Origin: Maribacter sp.
Lineage (GTDB): Bacteria; Bacteroidota; Bacteroidia; Flavobacteriales; Flavobacteriaceae
DNA: 64,000 nt
NCBI GenBank assembly: GCA_011050675.1
Contig: DRFI01000028.1
Span: 1-64,000, forward strand
Direction: 5' to 3'
The notes under the pieces were generated by a model. The model was not told where the DNA came from and searched no databases. It was given only the letters and a program-made list of their open reading frames with translations. This document shows positions 44,711 to 54,122 of this stretch, in pieces. The position numbers and the translations under genes were made by a program. How positions within the stretch are numbered: the stretch's first letter is position 1; each line of letters begins with the position of its first letter.

Positions 44711-44761
44711 GCTCTTAGAAATTTCTGTTTTGTAAGGTGTTCTAATAAATCTATGAATAGC

Positions 44762-44822
44762 CCGTAGGAGTTGAATTCTGGGTTTTTTGTGTCAAGGCAA
44801 TAGTCCTTACATCCAACTCCCG
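44762..44822 (-). other. Structured leader or spacer between aminotransferase and permease genes
   Basis: GGAGTTG (44767-44773) is complementary to CAACTCC (44814-44820), extended by CCG (44762-44764) with CGG (44820-44822) around a bulge; an inner pair AAGG/CCTT closes loop CAATAGT. The 61-base fold sits in the 125-base gap and could be an attenuator or an mRNA-stability element. No known riboswitch is recognised. Confidence 0.4.
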
Positions 44823-44835
44823 GACTAATTCAAAC

Positions 44836-46026
44836 TTAAACTAGAACCTTTTCAAGTGCCGCTGTAAATAACTTCATTTCATCCATAGTACCCATACTTA
44901 CTCTGCACCAGTTTTTGCCGTAGATTTCAAAAGCTCTGACGCCAACACCTTCTGCTGTCATTTTTTCTAAGAAAGGTTTACCATCCATTTGTATCGGGAA
45001 AATGATAAAACTTGTAGAAGATGGTACATATTCAAAACCTAAGCGATCAAGATTTTCATAAACATATTCTCTACATTCTTTATTTAACTTTCTTGATTTA
45101 TTTTTGAATTCAATATCGTCCATACTTGCCATTGCTGCATAAACCGACGGTAAAGAGATACCCATACCACCACGTGTAATTTTTTGAATAATATCTAACG
45201 TTTCAGGCTGGGCAACTACATATCCTATACGCAAGCCTGCCATTCCTTGTATTTTAGAGAACGTACGCGCTATAATTACATTCTTACCTTCATTGATAAG
45301 CGATACCATACTTCTTTTAGCACTGTCTTCTAAAAAGCCTAAATATGCTTCGTCGATAAATATTGGTGTTTTCTCAGAAACACGCGAACAGAAATCAATC
45401 AATTCCGCATGGTCTGTCATACTACCAGTAGGGTTGTTAGGGTTACAGATGTATACCAATTTTGTATTATCGTCTACCGCAGCTTCCATCGCTTCTAAAT
45501 CATGTGACCAATCTTTTTTAAGTGGAATAGGTTTCCAAGTAGCTCCAGTAGCTTCGGCAACCTTTATAAGTGACATATAAGCTGGGTCTGCAGAAACTAT
45601 ATTTCCTCCATTTTGAAAAAACACCATTGCTGTTTTTTCCAATAGATCAGATGAACCAGGACCCATCATTATATTTTCTTGCTTTACACCTTCTTCAACG
45701 GCAATTTTATCCATTAGTTGATACAGCTCTTTCCAGGCATAGCGGTTCCCTTTTGGCGCATATTCCTGCATAGCCGAAACAGCCATAGGCGATGGTCCGT
45801 ATGGGTTTTCATTTGCGTTTAATTTTGCAACGAGTTCTATTGGTTGCATTGCGGCATGTGGTAAATATTCTTTGAAAAATGGGGTGTATGGTAAATTCCC
45901 GTTTGAATCTATTGAGATTGGTAGCGAAGGGAATGCTCCATGAGTTAAATAAGGCGCTGCCATAACTCCTGCAGCTGTAAGTACCCCTTTTTTAAGCCAG
46001 TCTCTTCTGTTTACTGTCGTTTTCAT
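44836..46026 (-). CDS. Class I/II PLP aminotransferase (HisC-like) with Tat signal
   Basis: The 396-residue protein has the PLP fold of histidinol-phosphate aminotransferases: LNANENPYGPSP, ICNPNNPTGS, FIDEAYLGF and the PLP lysine K258 in TFSKIQGMAGLRIGY. Unlike biosynthetic HisC, it starts with a twin-arginine signal (VNRRDWLKKGVLTAAGVMAAPYL), so it is probably folded with cofactor in the cytoplasm and exported to the periplasm. No other his genes are nearby. The amino donor is unknown. An Lrp-type regulator gene is divergent from it and could control it. Confidence 0.88.
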   Translation of the reverse strand: MKTTVNRRDWLKKGVLTAAGVMAAPYLTHGAFPSLPISIDSNGNLPYTPFFKEYLPHAAMQPIELVAKLNANENPYGPSPMAVSAMQEYAPKGNRYAWKELYQLMDKIAVEEGVKQENIMMGPGSSDLLEKTAMVFFQNGGNIVSADPAYMSLIKVAEATGATWKPIPLKKDWSHDLEAMEAAVDDNTKLVYICNPNNPTGSMTDHAELIDFCSRVSEKTPIFIDEAYLGFLEDSAKRSMVSLINEGKNVIIARTFSKIQGMAGLRIGYVVAQPETLDIIQKITRGGMGISLPSVYAAMASMDDIEFKNKSRKLNKECREYVYENLDRLGFEYVPSSTSFIIFPIQMDGKPFLEKMTAEGVGVRAFEIYGKNWCRVSMGTMDEMKLFTAALEKVLV

Positions 46027-46513
46027 ATGTGATTAAGTTAGAAAGGTTGGAATTCTGTTTTTACTCTAGAGTTTTTCCGGTTTTAATAGGATAGCAGTCC
46101 TCTTAATTATTATGAATAATTAGTGGTTTTCTGCTTAGACAATATTATTGATTGTTAAAGAATTATAAAAACACACTCTTATTTTAAGGTGTTGCTAACT
46201 AGCTTGTTGCCTAGTGTTTTTATGAATAAATGACATCTTTTAATCGTAATAATGATGATGATTCACATTTTTAATCTCCAGAATCAATTTTGTGTCGATG
46301 TGATATTATTTTGATGAATAGTGTTTTTTATTCTTTTGTCAATTTGATTAGGGAATAATAAATAATACCTTAATTATTAGTCTTTTTATTGTCATATTAT
46401 TACTAAATATTCTATAACTATAAATTAAATTTGTTAAAACAGGCTAAAACTTTATAATAGTTCAATGAAAGTTGAATTTTTATTCAGTGAATAATTTTAA
46501 ATTTTTAAAACAG
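46027..46513. promoter_or_regulatory. AT-rich divergent control region aminotransferase/lrp
   Basis: No gene is visible in these 487 bases. A 19-base dyad TAATTATT-ATG-AATAATTA lies at 46104-46122, and CTTAATTATTA occurs twice, at 46102-46112 and 46369-46379. AT-rich dyads of this sort are usual targets of Lrp/AsnC proteins. TAAATTTG at 46426-46433 is a -7 element for the lrp-like gene, without a well-spaced TTG. Confidence 0.5.
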
Positions 46514-46984
46514 ATGAGGAATAAATTAGACCAAGTTGATTTTAATATTTTAAATATTTTGGCAGAAAATGCACAAACACCTTATACCGATGTTGCCAAG
46601 AAATTAATTGTTTCTCCTGGTACAATTCATATGCGAATGCGTAAGATGAGGGAAATGGGATTAATAACAGGTGCAACCCTAAGTTTAGACTATGCTAAAA
46701 TGGGCTGGAAGATGACGATATTCCTTGGTATTTTTCTAAGTGAAATAAGTCTGTTTAAAAAGGTAATGAAGCAATTAAATGAAATTGAAGAGGTCGTGAA
46801 AATACACCACGTAACCGGCAAATACGACATTTTCATAAAAATGCATGCAAGAGATAGTTTCCATTACAAACAAGTTTATCAAGATGCTATACTTAGCATT
46901 GCAGGTATACGTGGTATAGAATCATTCATTTCAATAGAAGAGAATTTAGAACGCCATATTCAATTCATTGAGGTTGAAGATTAA
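46514..46984 (+). CDS. Lrp/AsnC-family transcriptional regulator
   Basis: From the ATG at 46514 the protein has 156 residues: an N-terminal winged helix (LDQVDFNILNILAENAQTPYTDVAKKL, then SPGTIHMRMRKMREMGLI) and a C-terminal RAM/AsnC ligand domain (KIHHVTGKYDIFIKMHARD). The upstream TTG at 46472 would add 14 residues outside the family fold and is rejected. Such proteins form octamers and respond to amino acids. Its divergent neighbour is the exported aminotransferase. Confidence 0.92.
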   Translation: MRNKLDQVDFNILNILAENAQTPYTDVAKKLIVSPGTIHMRMRKMREMGLITGATLSLDYAKMGWKMTIFLGIFLSEISLFKKVMKQLNEIEEVVKIHHVTGKYDIFIKMHARDSFHYKQVYQDAILSIAGIRGIESFISIEENLERHIQFIEVED

Positions 46985-46988
46985 TAAA

Positions 46989-48380
46989 TTATAATAATTT
47001 CATTTCTTGAGGATCCCAATTAACTGGCTGTTTTCTAGAGTAACTTTCATTGGCCAATAATGCTGCCCCTGCGGCTCTAAGACCAAATTTCGGGTCTTGT
47101 ATTACTTTACCGTTTGTTCTGATACTAGTAAAGAAATTATAAAAATGATCATAATGTGCTCCTTTATAATCTCTTGGCGCTTGCCAAGTAGTTGTACCAG
47201 TAGCTAAACTGCTTGATCTGGTATCTAGTTTTTTAGATGCGTATTCTTTTTTTATTTGTGCTTGCATGTCTTCAGTAAAGGAAATCAAGGAATAACCACT
47301 TGGTTCCATACCTAGTTTTGAGCGTTTGACGGTAACCGAATTTTGACCTATTTCCATTTCCCCTTCGGTGCCAATTAATTTAAAGCCACCACCACCGCCA
47401 CTACCTGCAATGAAGTTTATACGAAAAGCAGCGTTGAAAGGCGCATGTGTCTCTGTTTTTGGATAATCATATAGAGTAATAGATACATCGGGTACATCCC
47501 TACCATCTTTCCAATAACGGAGTCCACCAGTTGACAAAGCTCTGTTTGGTCCATCAGAACTTATTACATAGTTTAAAGTAGAAAAGGCATGAACAAATAA
47601 ATCACCTGCAACACCAGTACCGTAATCTTGATAGTTCCTCCATCTAAAAAAGCGGTTATTGTCATAAGCTACTTTTGGGGCACTACCTAAAAACGTGTCG
47701 AAATCTACTGTTTTTGAATCTGCATCTGTAGGTATTGGATATTGCCAAGCTCCTTCAGATGAGTATCTGTCATTATACATATCTAGCATAACAATATCGC
47801 CAATTGCGCCATCTTCATACAATTTCTTTGCTTTTTCGTTACCTAAAGAGGACATGCCTTGGCTACCAATTTGACAGATTTTACCAGAATTTTTTTGAGC
47901 TTTTATAATTTCTTGCCCTTCGTTAAAATTTTGGACCATAGGTTTTTCACAATACACATGCTTACCGGCTTTTAAAGCGGCAACGGTAATAGTTTGGTGC
48001 CAGTGATCTGGTGTAGCTATTAAGACAGCATCAATATCTTTTCGATTTAATATTTCGCGAAAATCTCGTGTTACAAAAATATCTTGCCCCCACAACTCTT
48101 TTGCACGTTCAAGTCTTCCTGTGTATAGATCGCATGCTGCAACTATTTTAACGCCGTCGACCTGTAATGCAGATTGGGTGTCATATATACCTTGAATACC
48201 CGTGCCTATTAAGGCAATATTTATTTGGTCATTATTGGTAAAGTGCTCAAAAGAATAATTCCTTTTTAATAATTGAGCTTCATTTTTAGAAGCTGCTAAT
48301 AGAAATGGTGTTGTACTTATGGCAGCAGAGGTAAGCGAAGCTCGTTTTATAAACGATCTTCTCGTATTTTTTTTGCTCAT
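46989..48380 (-). CDS. Gfo/Idh/MocA family oxidoreductase with Tat signal
   Basis: The 463-residue protein starts with NTRRSFIKRASLTSAAIS, a Tat signal. A Rossmann domain follows (INIALIGTGIQGIYD, DAVLIATPDHWHQTITVAALKAGKHVYCEKPM), where the EKP motif holds the conserved Lys of this superfamily. The C-terminal alpha/beta domain is of the type seen in periplasmic sugar dehydrogenase-like proteins of Bacteroidetes. The substrate is unknown. It is convergent with the lrp-like gene, 4 bases apart. Confidence 0.92.
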   Translation of the reverse strand: MSKKNTRRSFIKRASLTSAAISTTPFLLAASKNEAQLLKRNYSFEHFTNNDQINIALIGTGIQGIYDTQSALQVDGVKIVAACDLYTGRLERAKELWGQDIFVTRDFREILNRKDIDAVLIATPDHWHQTITVAALKAGKHVYCEKPMVQNFNEGQEIIKAQKNSGKICQIGSQGMSSLGNEKAKKLYEDGAIGDIVMLDMYNDRYSSEGAWQYPIPTDADSKTVDFDTFLGSAPKVAYDNNRFFRWRNYQDYGTGVAGDLFVHAFSTLNYVISSDGPNRALSTGGLRYWKDGRDVPDVSITLYDYPKTETHAPFNAAFRINFIAGSGGGGGFKLIGTEGEMEIGQNSVTVKRSKLGMEPSGYSLISFTEDMQAQIKKEYASKKLDTRSSSLATGTTTWQAPRDYKGAHYDHFYNFFTSIRTNGKVIQDPKFGLRAAGAALLANESYSRKQPVNWDPQEMKLL

Positions 48381-48583
48381 GTTTTGGTTTGAGTTGAAAC
48401 TAGTTGTTGTTAGCTACTAAAAATACCAAATTATTATGGTGCATGGGTTAGCCGTAAGGTGATTATCGGATAATGTCACAATTTCTATATAACATATATA
48501 TTAAAATGAAGTCGTTGGTCTTTATTATTGACCAATGAGCAATATTTATGATTTAAATGGCATGAAATTTTTTTAGATCAACG

Positions 48584-48591
48584 TAATTTTG
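48584..48591 (+). promoter_or_regulatory. TANNTTTG -7 element of the small export protein gene
   Basis: TAATTTTG followed by C lies about 20 bases before the start codon. A clear TTG at -33 is missing. Confidence 0.4.
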
Positions 48592-48611
48592 CATTCGCTT
48601 AAAAAAGAGAT

Positions 48612-49070
48612 TTGTTGAAAGATTTACTTATAGCAGCACTTTGGAGCATCTCCCCTTTAGGAGAGGCTAAGGTGGGTATTCCCTACGGTCTTCTGCATGG
48701 GGCAAATATTTATTTGGTCTTCGTAGTATGCTTTTTAGCTAACGTGATGGTTTTTCCTATCATGATGTTTTTTTTGAACACGGTTAATAGATCACTACTT
48801 AGGTGGCATTTTTATAAAAAGAATGCACTTTTTGTAGCAAGAAGGGCGAAAACAGGCTCTGGAGATAAAATAAAAAAATACGGTTTTTACGGACTCATAT
48901 TTTTTGTGATGCTGCCTGTACCTGGTACTGGTGTTTATGCTGGTAGTATTGCTAGCTACCTTTTTAAGTTTGACAGAAAAAAAGCATTCTTGGCTAATAC
49001 CATAGGTATATTTTTATCTTCCTTAATTGTTTGGGCTACTACTTTATTGACCATGAAGGGTATGGCGTAA
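48612..49070 (+). CDS. Small multidrug-export family membrane protein (COG2426)
   Basis: The 152-residue protein has four hydrophobic segments and the family N-terminus LLIAALWSISPLGEAKVGIPYG, then FFVMLPVPGTGVYAGSIAS, as in the Sm_multidrug_ex group, which is related in topology to DedA. The transported substrate is unproven. Two consecutive TTG codons can start it and no ATG fits. Confidence 0.85.
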   Translation: MLKDLLIAALWSISPLGEAKVGIPYGLLHGANIYLVFVVCFLANVMVFPIMMFFLNTVNRSLLRWHFYKKNALFVARRAKTGSGDKIKKYGFYGLIFFVMLPVPGTGVYAGSIASYLFKFDRKKAFLANTIGIFLSSLIVWATTLLTMKGMA

Positions 49071-49174
49071 TAATACAAGGCTAAAAATTTTATTCTTTTA
49101 TTTTGTGAATAACTATACCTTGTAATAATTCCATTAACAAGCTTTGCCTTTTAAATTTGCAGCTTTTTGAAGCT

Positions 49175-49528
49175 ATGGATACCCTTAATATTGGTGATAA
49201 ATTATATAATGTCGAGCAGAATGGTTTTAATGATTTTGCAAGATATTCCTTTTCAGAAGTAGTACGACTTACCGAAACTTTGGCGGTATTGAAAAATGGA
49301 GTTAGGCTTATTAATAGACCTAAACAATCATATATAATGGAAGATGTTGGCTATTCTGTTTCCCGGAACAAAGGTTCGCATTGGCATATAGTTTCATTAA
49401 AAGCCATTAGAAATGCACAGATAGAAAACGAAAAAATTAAAGTGCATGATTGGTTCGAATCGAAGCAATTTAATTTTAAAGAGAAGCAATATATTTATAA
49501 TCTCTTCAAAGTTAATGAGGGTCAGTAG
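49175..49528 (+). CDS. Conserved hypothetical protein
   Basis: The protein has 117 residues from the ATG at 49175. TAAATTTG, a -7-like element, lies at 49152-49159; an upstream TTG at 49157 overlaps it and is therefore not the start. It has no signal peptide or membrane segment. The sequence shows a beta-rich first half (DKLYNVEQNGFNDFARYSF, SEVVRLTETLAVLKNG) and a basic, aromatic second half. I do not recognise a function. Confidence 0.7.
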   Translation: MDTLNIGDKLYNVEQNGFNDFARYSFSEVVRLTETLAVLKNGVRLINRPKQSYIMEDVGYSVSRNKGSHWHIVSLKAIRNAQIENEKIKVHDWFESKQFNFKEKQYIYNLFKVNEGQ

Positions 49529-49605
49529 AATTTAGAGAACACTATAGTTGTTACAAGAAATGAACAGACCGTTTTTTTATTAAAAAACCTTTATTACCTT
49601 TACAA

Positions 49606-49704
49606 CGTTGTGTTGTGTCTCAAAGAATATTTGAGGCAATTGTGTTTATCGGATTACACCGATAGAACCCAATGAAAGGCTTTCCATTAAGGGAGGCTTT
49701 TTTT
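49606..49704 (+). ncRNA. Candidate structured small RNA with intrinsic terminator
   Basis: Three hairpins follow each other: GTCTCAAA (49617-49624) with TTTGAGGC (49630-49637), TATCGG (49647-49652) with CCGATA (49659-49664), and a terminator stem AAAGGCTTTCC (49675-49685) with GGGAGGCTTTT (49691-49701) that runs into T7. A promoter-like TTACCTTTAC lies just upstream at 49594-49603. It sits between a plus-strand gene and the minus-strand hutG, so on the plus strand it has no target gene downstream, which favours a free-standing RNA over a riboswitch. Flavo-1, a known Bacteroidetes RNA motif, is one possible identity. Confidence 0.5.
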
Positions 49705-49712
49705 GTTTTACC

Positions 49713-50669
49713 CTATAGCTTATGAATGATATAATGTATTAAAGAGGCTGCTAGCTTTGCGGTTTGGTCATCAATATCATAAGTAGGGTTAAGTTCCACT
49801 ACATCTAAACCTAGTAATTTACCCGATTCAGCTATTAACTTAAGACTTTCTAATACCACATCTGGTGCAAAACCCATTGGTGATGCTGCGCTAACTCCGG
49901 GTGCAAATGCCGAAGAAAAACCATCTAAATCGATTGTAGTATATACATAGTCTACATCTTCCATAAATTGAATAAGCCTTAATTGAACATGCTCTAAATA
50001 ATTTATGCCGAAATGTTTTTGAAGTAAATAATTCACTTTGTACGTTTCTGCAAACTCGAATAAATCTTTGGTATTAGCATCTTTTCGAATACCAACGGCC
50101 ATATATTTTATAGCTTCATTTTTGGCTTCCTGTTCCAAGGCAATTTGATAAAATGGTGTACCTGAGTTATTACCATCGGTATTTGCCCTTAAATCGAAAT
50201 GGGCGTCGAAATTGATAATACCTAATTTCTCACCATCTTTTAGATATTTTGCTAATCCATTATAATGACCATAGGCAAGATCATGGCTTCCTCCTAATAT
50301 AATAGGCATTGTGTCGCTTTCTAACAAGAAGGTAACAGCCTTTGCTAAATCGTCTTGTAATTTTTCTAAATCTTGATTTTCACAATCTAAATTTCCAAAA
50401 TCTACTAACTGGGTTTCTTCGTTTAAGTGATTAGGCATCTTACCTAATTGTCTTCGAATAGCGTCTGGACCCGATGCTGCACCTATTCTACCTAAGTTAC
50501 GTTTAACACCTTCGTCAGAACTATAGCCTAACAGGGAAAAATTTTTATTTGAGCTAGCCAGGTAAGGCTCTTTAATGCTAGAAAATCGAATTTTTTCGTG
50601 CAAGTAAAGTTGTTGGTCTGAGATGCGCCCTTTCCAATTATCCTTATTAGCTAACTTATAATTTGACAT
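49713..50669 (-). CDS. hutG: Formimidoylglutamase (arginase family)
   Basis: The 318-residue protein has the ureohydrolase manganese motifs GGSHDLAYGH (H129), NFDAHFDLR (D155, H157, D159) and TIDLDGFSSAFAPG (D247, D249). It hydrolyses N-formimidoyl-glutamate to glutamate and formamide, the last step of histidine breakdown. It is the fourth gene of the minus-strand hut cluster, 167 bases after hutU. Agmatinase or arginase is the alternative, excluded by context. Confidence 0.93.
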   Translation of the reverse strand: MSNYKLANKDNWKGRISDQQLYLHEKIRFSSIKEPYLASSNKNFSLLGYSSDEGVKRNLGRIGAASGPDAIRRQLGKMPNHLNEETQLVDFGNLDCENQDLEKLQDDLAKAVTFLLESDTMPIILGGSHDLAYGHYNGLAKYLKDGEKLGIINFDAHFDLRANTDGNNSGTPFYQIALEQEAKNEAIKYMAVGIRKDANTKDLFEFAETYKVNYLLQKHFGINYLEHVQLRLIQFMEDVDYVYTTIDLDGFSSAFAPGVSAASPMGFAPDVVLESLKLIAESGKLLGLDVVELNPTYDIDDQTAKLAASLIHYIIHKL

Positions 50670-50836
50670 ATAATTCTGATATTTTTGGAATTATAAAATA
50701 TTAAACTGCTTAAGTTCGGGGGAACATTAAGATTTTAAATTGGTCTTTTAATAAAACGGAAAAGTAATACTTATCTTACATTTAGTAAAATATAAATTCA
50801 ATTCTATATTTGTTAGTAGGCTAGTTTAATTTTGAA

Positions 50837-52837
50837 TTAAAATAGCTTTTCTAAAAGCTTATCATCAACTAAATTAGGAAAAGTAACCCTTAATGTTTTT
50901 GTTCTTTTCATTTCGCGTTTTATGGCAAACATGGCTTCTTTATTTCTAGCCCAGCTACGCCTAGAGATTCCGTTATTTACATCGTAGAAAAGCATATTCT
51001 TTAATTTTCTCTCTGCATCGTCTGATCCGTCTAAAACCATACCAAAGCCACCATTGGTAACTTCTCCCCAACCTACGCCACCACCGTTGTGTATGGATAC
51101 CCACGTTGCACCTCTAAAACTATCGCCTATGACATTGTGTATAGCCATATCTGCGGTGAATTTACTACCGTCGTAAATATTACTGGTTTCTCTATAAGGA
51201 GAATCTGTACCACTAACATCATGGTGGTCTCTTCCTAAAATTATGGGAGCACTTAATTTCCCATTGGAAATAGCTTCGTTAAATGCCAATGCTATTTTTG
51301 TCCTGCCTTCTGCATCTGCATATAAAATTCTTGCCTTAGATCCTACCACAAGGTTGTTCTGCTCTGCTTCGGCTATCCATTTTATATTATCTGATAGTTG
51401 CTGTTGAATTTCAATTGGTGCTTCTTCTTTAATTTCCTTTAAAACACGTAATGCAATAGCATCCGTCTTTCTTAAATCATCGGTTGTGCCAGAGGAGCAC
51501 ACCCATCTAAATGGACCAAAACCATAATCGAAACACATAGGACCTAAAATATCTTGTACATACGATGGATATTTAAAATCAATATCATTATCGGCCATAA
51601 CATCTGCTCCTGCTCGTGAGGCTTCTAACAGAAAGGCATTTCCGTAGTCAAAGAAATAACTACCTTTTTTGGTATGTAGGTTTACAGCATCTATATGTTT
51701 TCGTAAAGATTCTTGTACTTTATTTTTAAATGCTTCAGGATTTTTATTCATCATAATATTGGACTCTTCAAATGAGAGTCCGGCAGGGTAATAACCACCT
51801 GCCCAAGGATTGTGCAAAGAGGTTTGGTCAGAACCTAGATGTATGAAAATTTGTTCTTCATAAAAACGCTCCCATACATCTACTACATTGCCAATGAATG
51901 CTAAAGAGACTATTTCGTTTTTAGATTTGGCAACTTTGGTTCTTATAACCAACGAGTCTATATCTTCAATTAATTCATCTACCCAACCTTGCTCATGTCT
52001 TTTCTTTGCTGCAAGCGGATTTACTTCTGCACAAATGGTGATGCATCCGGCTATGTTGCCAGCTTTAGGTTGAGCACCACTCATACCACCTAAACCAGCG
52101 GTTAAGAATATTTTTCCATTAGGATTTTCATCAGCCTTCAATACTTTTCTAAAAGCGTTCATAACCGTAATCGCAGTACCATGAACAATGCCTTGCGGAC
52201 CAATGTACATATAAGATCCAGCTGTCATTTGACCATATTGGGTAACACCAAGCGCATTGTATTTTTCCCAATCATCTTGTTTGGAATAATTCGGGATCAT
52301 CATACCGTTGGTAACAACAACTCTAGGGGCTTCTTTTGATGATGGAAATAATCCCATAGGGTGACCTGAATAAATGTGTAAGGTCTGCTCATCGGTCATT
52401 TCAGACAAATACTGCATCGTCAAAAGATATTGCGCCCAATTTTGAAAAACGGCACCGTTACCGCCATATGTAATTAGTTCTTGTGGATGTTGTGCTACTG
52501 CTGGGTCTAAATTATTTTGAATCATGAGCATGATAGATGCAGCATGACTTGTTTTTGCCGGATAATCTGAGATAGGGCGCGCATAGATATCATAAGATGG
52601 TTGAAATCGATACATGTAAATACGACCATAGGTCTGTAATTCATTTGCAAACTCGGTTGCTAAAACGTAATGCCAGTCTGCAGGAAAGTAACGCAACGCA
52701 TTTCTTATAGCCAATTGCTTCTCTTCTTTAGAAAGTATTTGCTTTCGGTTAGGAGCATGACTTACTGCTGAAGAACGTTCCTTTTTTGGCGGTAATTCGT
52801 TCGGTATCCCAATTTGTATCTGTGCTTTAAAATCCAT
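50837..52837 (-). CDS. hutU: Urocanate hydratase
   Basis: The 666-residue protein has the urocanase motifs IYSGHPMGLFPS, AGLGGMSGAQPKAG (NAD binding), LGSDQTSLHNPWAGGYYPAG, CFDYGFGPFRWVCSSG with the active-site Cys region, and VSIHNGGGVGWGE. It converts urocanate to imidazolone propionate with tightly bound NAD. It is about 110 residues longer than the roughly 555-residue proteobacterial form. It lies 33 bases after hutI. Confidence 0.97.
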   Translation of the reverse strand: MDFKAQIQIGIPNELPPKKERSSAVSHAPNRKQILSKEEKQLAIRNALRYFPADWHYVLATEFANELQTYGRIYMYRFQPSYDIYARPISDYPAKTSHAASIMLMIQNNLDPAVAQHPQELITYGGNGAVFQNWAQYLLTMQYLSEMTDEQTLHIYSGHPMGLFPSSKEAPRVVVTNGMMIPNYSKQDDWEKYNALGVTQYGQMTAGSYMYIGPQGIVHGTAITVMNAFRKVLKADENPNGKIFLTAGLGGMSGAQPKAGNIAGCITICAEVNPLAAKKRHEQGWVDELIEDIDSLVIRTKVAKSKNEIVSLAFIGNVVDVWERFYEEQIFIHLGSDQTSLHNPWAGGYYPAGLSFEESNIMMNKNPEAFKNKVQESLRKHIDAVNLHTKKGSYFFDYGNAFLLEASRAGADVMADNDIDFKYPSYVQDILGPMCFDYGFGPFRWVCSSGTTDDLRKTDAIALRVLKEIKEEAPIEIQQQLSDNIKWIAEAEQNNLVVGSKARILYADAEGRTKIALAFNEAISNGKLSAPIILGRDHHDVSGTDSPYRETSNIYDGSKFTADMAIHNVIGDSFRGATWVSIHNGGGVGWGEVTNGGFGMVLDGSDDAERKLKNMLFYDVNNGISRRSWARNKEAMFAIKREMKRTKTLRVTFPNLVDDKLLEKLF

Positions 52838-52870
52838 CTTTCTATTTTTTTTTACTAACAGCTAACAATG

Positions 52871-54118
52871 TTATTTATGTCTATCAAAAACCAATGCTCC
52901 ATTTTTCCAGACCATACACGGTTTTAGATTTCCTTGGTTGTACAGGATGTCTTGGTAATTATCACTATGAAACACTGCTAGGTCTGCTAAAAGTCCCTTT
53001 TCTAATTTTCCACGGTCCTTAAGTTTTAAAGCTGCAGCAGCTCTAAATGTAATTCCTGCAAGTACTTCGGCATTGGTCAGTTTTTCAAAGGTTCCAAGAA
53101 TACTTGCTTGTGTCAATAAATCGCCCATTGGTGCTGAACCAGGGTTGTGGTCACTTGCAATGGCAAGGGCTGCACCTGCATCTAATAGTTTACGAGCTGG
53201 TGTAAAATTGCAGCCCAATCCTATTGAAGCTCCTGGTAAGGCTACCGCAATAGTGTTACTATTTGCTAATATTGCTATTTCTGTATCTGTACTTGCTTCT
53301 AAATGATCTGCACTTATAGCATTGAATTTTACAGCAACGTTACTACCACCTGGTGTAAACTGATCTGCATGAACGGTAATATCAAAATTCAATTCATTGG
53401 CTTTATTGAAGTACCCCTGTATATCATCCGCAGAAAAAGCGCTTTGCTCAATAAAAGCATCAATACGGTTCGCAAGTTTTTCTTCTTTTAGTATCGGGAA
53501 TAATTGCTCACTTATTTCTTTTAGATATTCGGTCTCTGAGCCTTTAAAATCTTTGGGTAGCATATGTGCCGCCAAGCATGTAGAAATCAATTCTGGTAAT
53601 GCCTGGTCATTAGCTAGTTTTATGGCACGTAACATTTTCAATTCTTCTGAAACTGTTAGCCCGTAACCACTTTTAACTTCTAGGGTAGTAGTTCCATTTT
53701 TAAGATGCCGATTAGCTCTTTTTATAGTGCTTTTCGTTAATTCTTCTATACTTGCTTTTCTGGTTTGTGTAACGGTATCCCAAATACCACCACCAGAATG
53801 CGCAATTTCTAAATATGTTTTTCCCGCATTTCGCATGGCATAATCTTTGGCGCGTGAGCCACCAAAACAAATATGGGTATGGGCGTCAATAAAACCAGGT
53901 ACACAAACATGATTACCATTTAAAACCTTAGTACTTACTTCTGGAAACTCAGCCGCTAACGCTTTAAAATTACCGACCGCAATAATCAAGTGATCTTCTA
54001 TTAAGATTCCGCCATCTTCAATAACCTCAAGTTCTTGGTCAGCTATGGCTCCTTTAAGTTGCATACCCGACATGGGTATAATTTGTTTAAACGGACCTAT
54101 AAGTGTTCTCTTTTTCAT
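52871..54118 (-). CDS. hutI: Imidazolonepropionase
   Basis: The 415-residue amidohydrolase has metal ligands H80 and H82 in FIDAHTHICFGG, then VKSGYGLT, TVHADQFTPGGS and SADHLEAS, and SDHNPGSAPMGDLL. It opens the imidazolone ring to give formimidoyl-glutamate. It lies 4 bases after hutH in the operon. Confidence 0.97.
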   Translation of the reverse strand: MKKRTLIGPFKQIIPMSGMQLKGAIADQELEVIEDGGILIEDHLIIAVGNFKALAAEFPEVSTKVLNGNHVCVPGFIDAHTHICFGGSRAKDYAMRNAGKTYLEIAHSGGGIWDTVTQTRKASIEELTKSTIKRANRHLKNGTTTLEVKSGYGLTVSEELKMLRAIKLANDQALPELISTCLAAHMLPKDFKGSETEYLKEISEQLFPILKEEKLANRIDAFIEQSAFSADDIQGYFNKANELNFDITVHADQFTPGGSNVAVKFNAISADHLEASTDTEIAILANSNTIAVALPGASIGLGCNFTPARKLLDAGAALAIASDHNPGSAPMGDLLTQASILGTFEKLTNAEVLAGITFRAAAALKLKDRGKLEKGLLADLAVFHSDNYQDILYNQGNLKPCMVWKNGALVFDRHK

Positions 54119-54122
54119 ACAG

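Noticed and set aside
44836..46026. Biosynthetic histidinol-phosphate aminotransferase (hisC)
   Set aside because: The Tat signal and the absence of any other his gene argue against a biosynthetic role; I kept only the family name.
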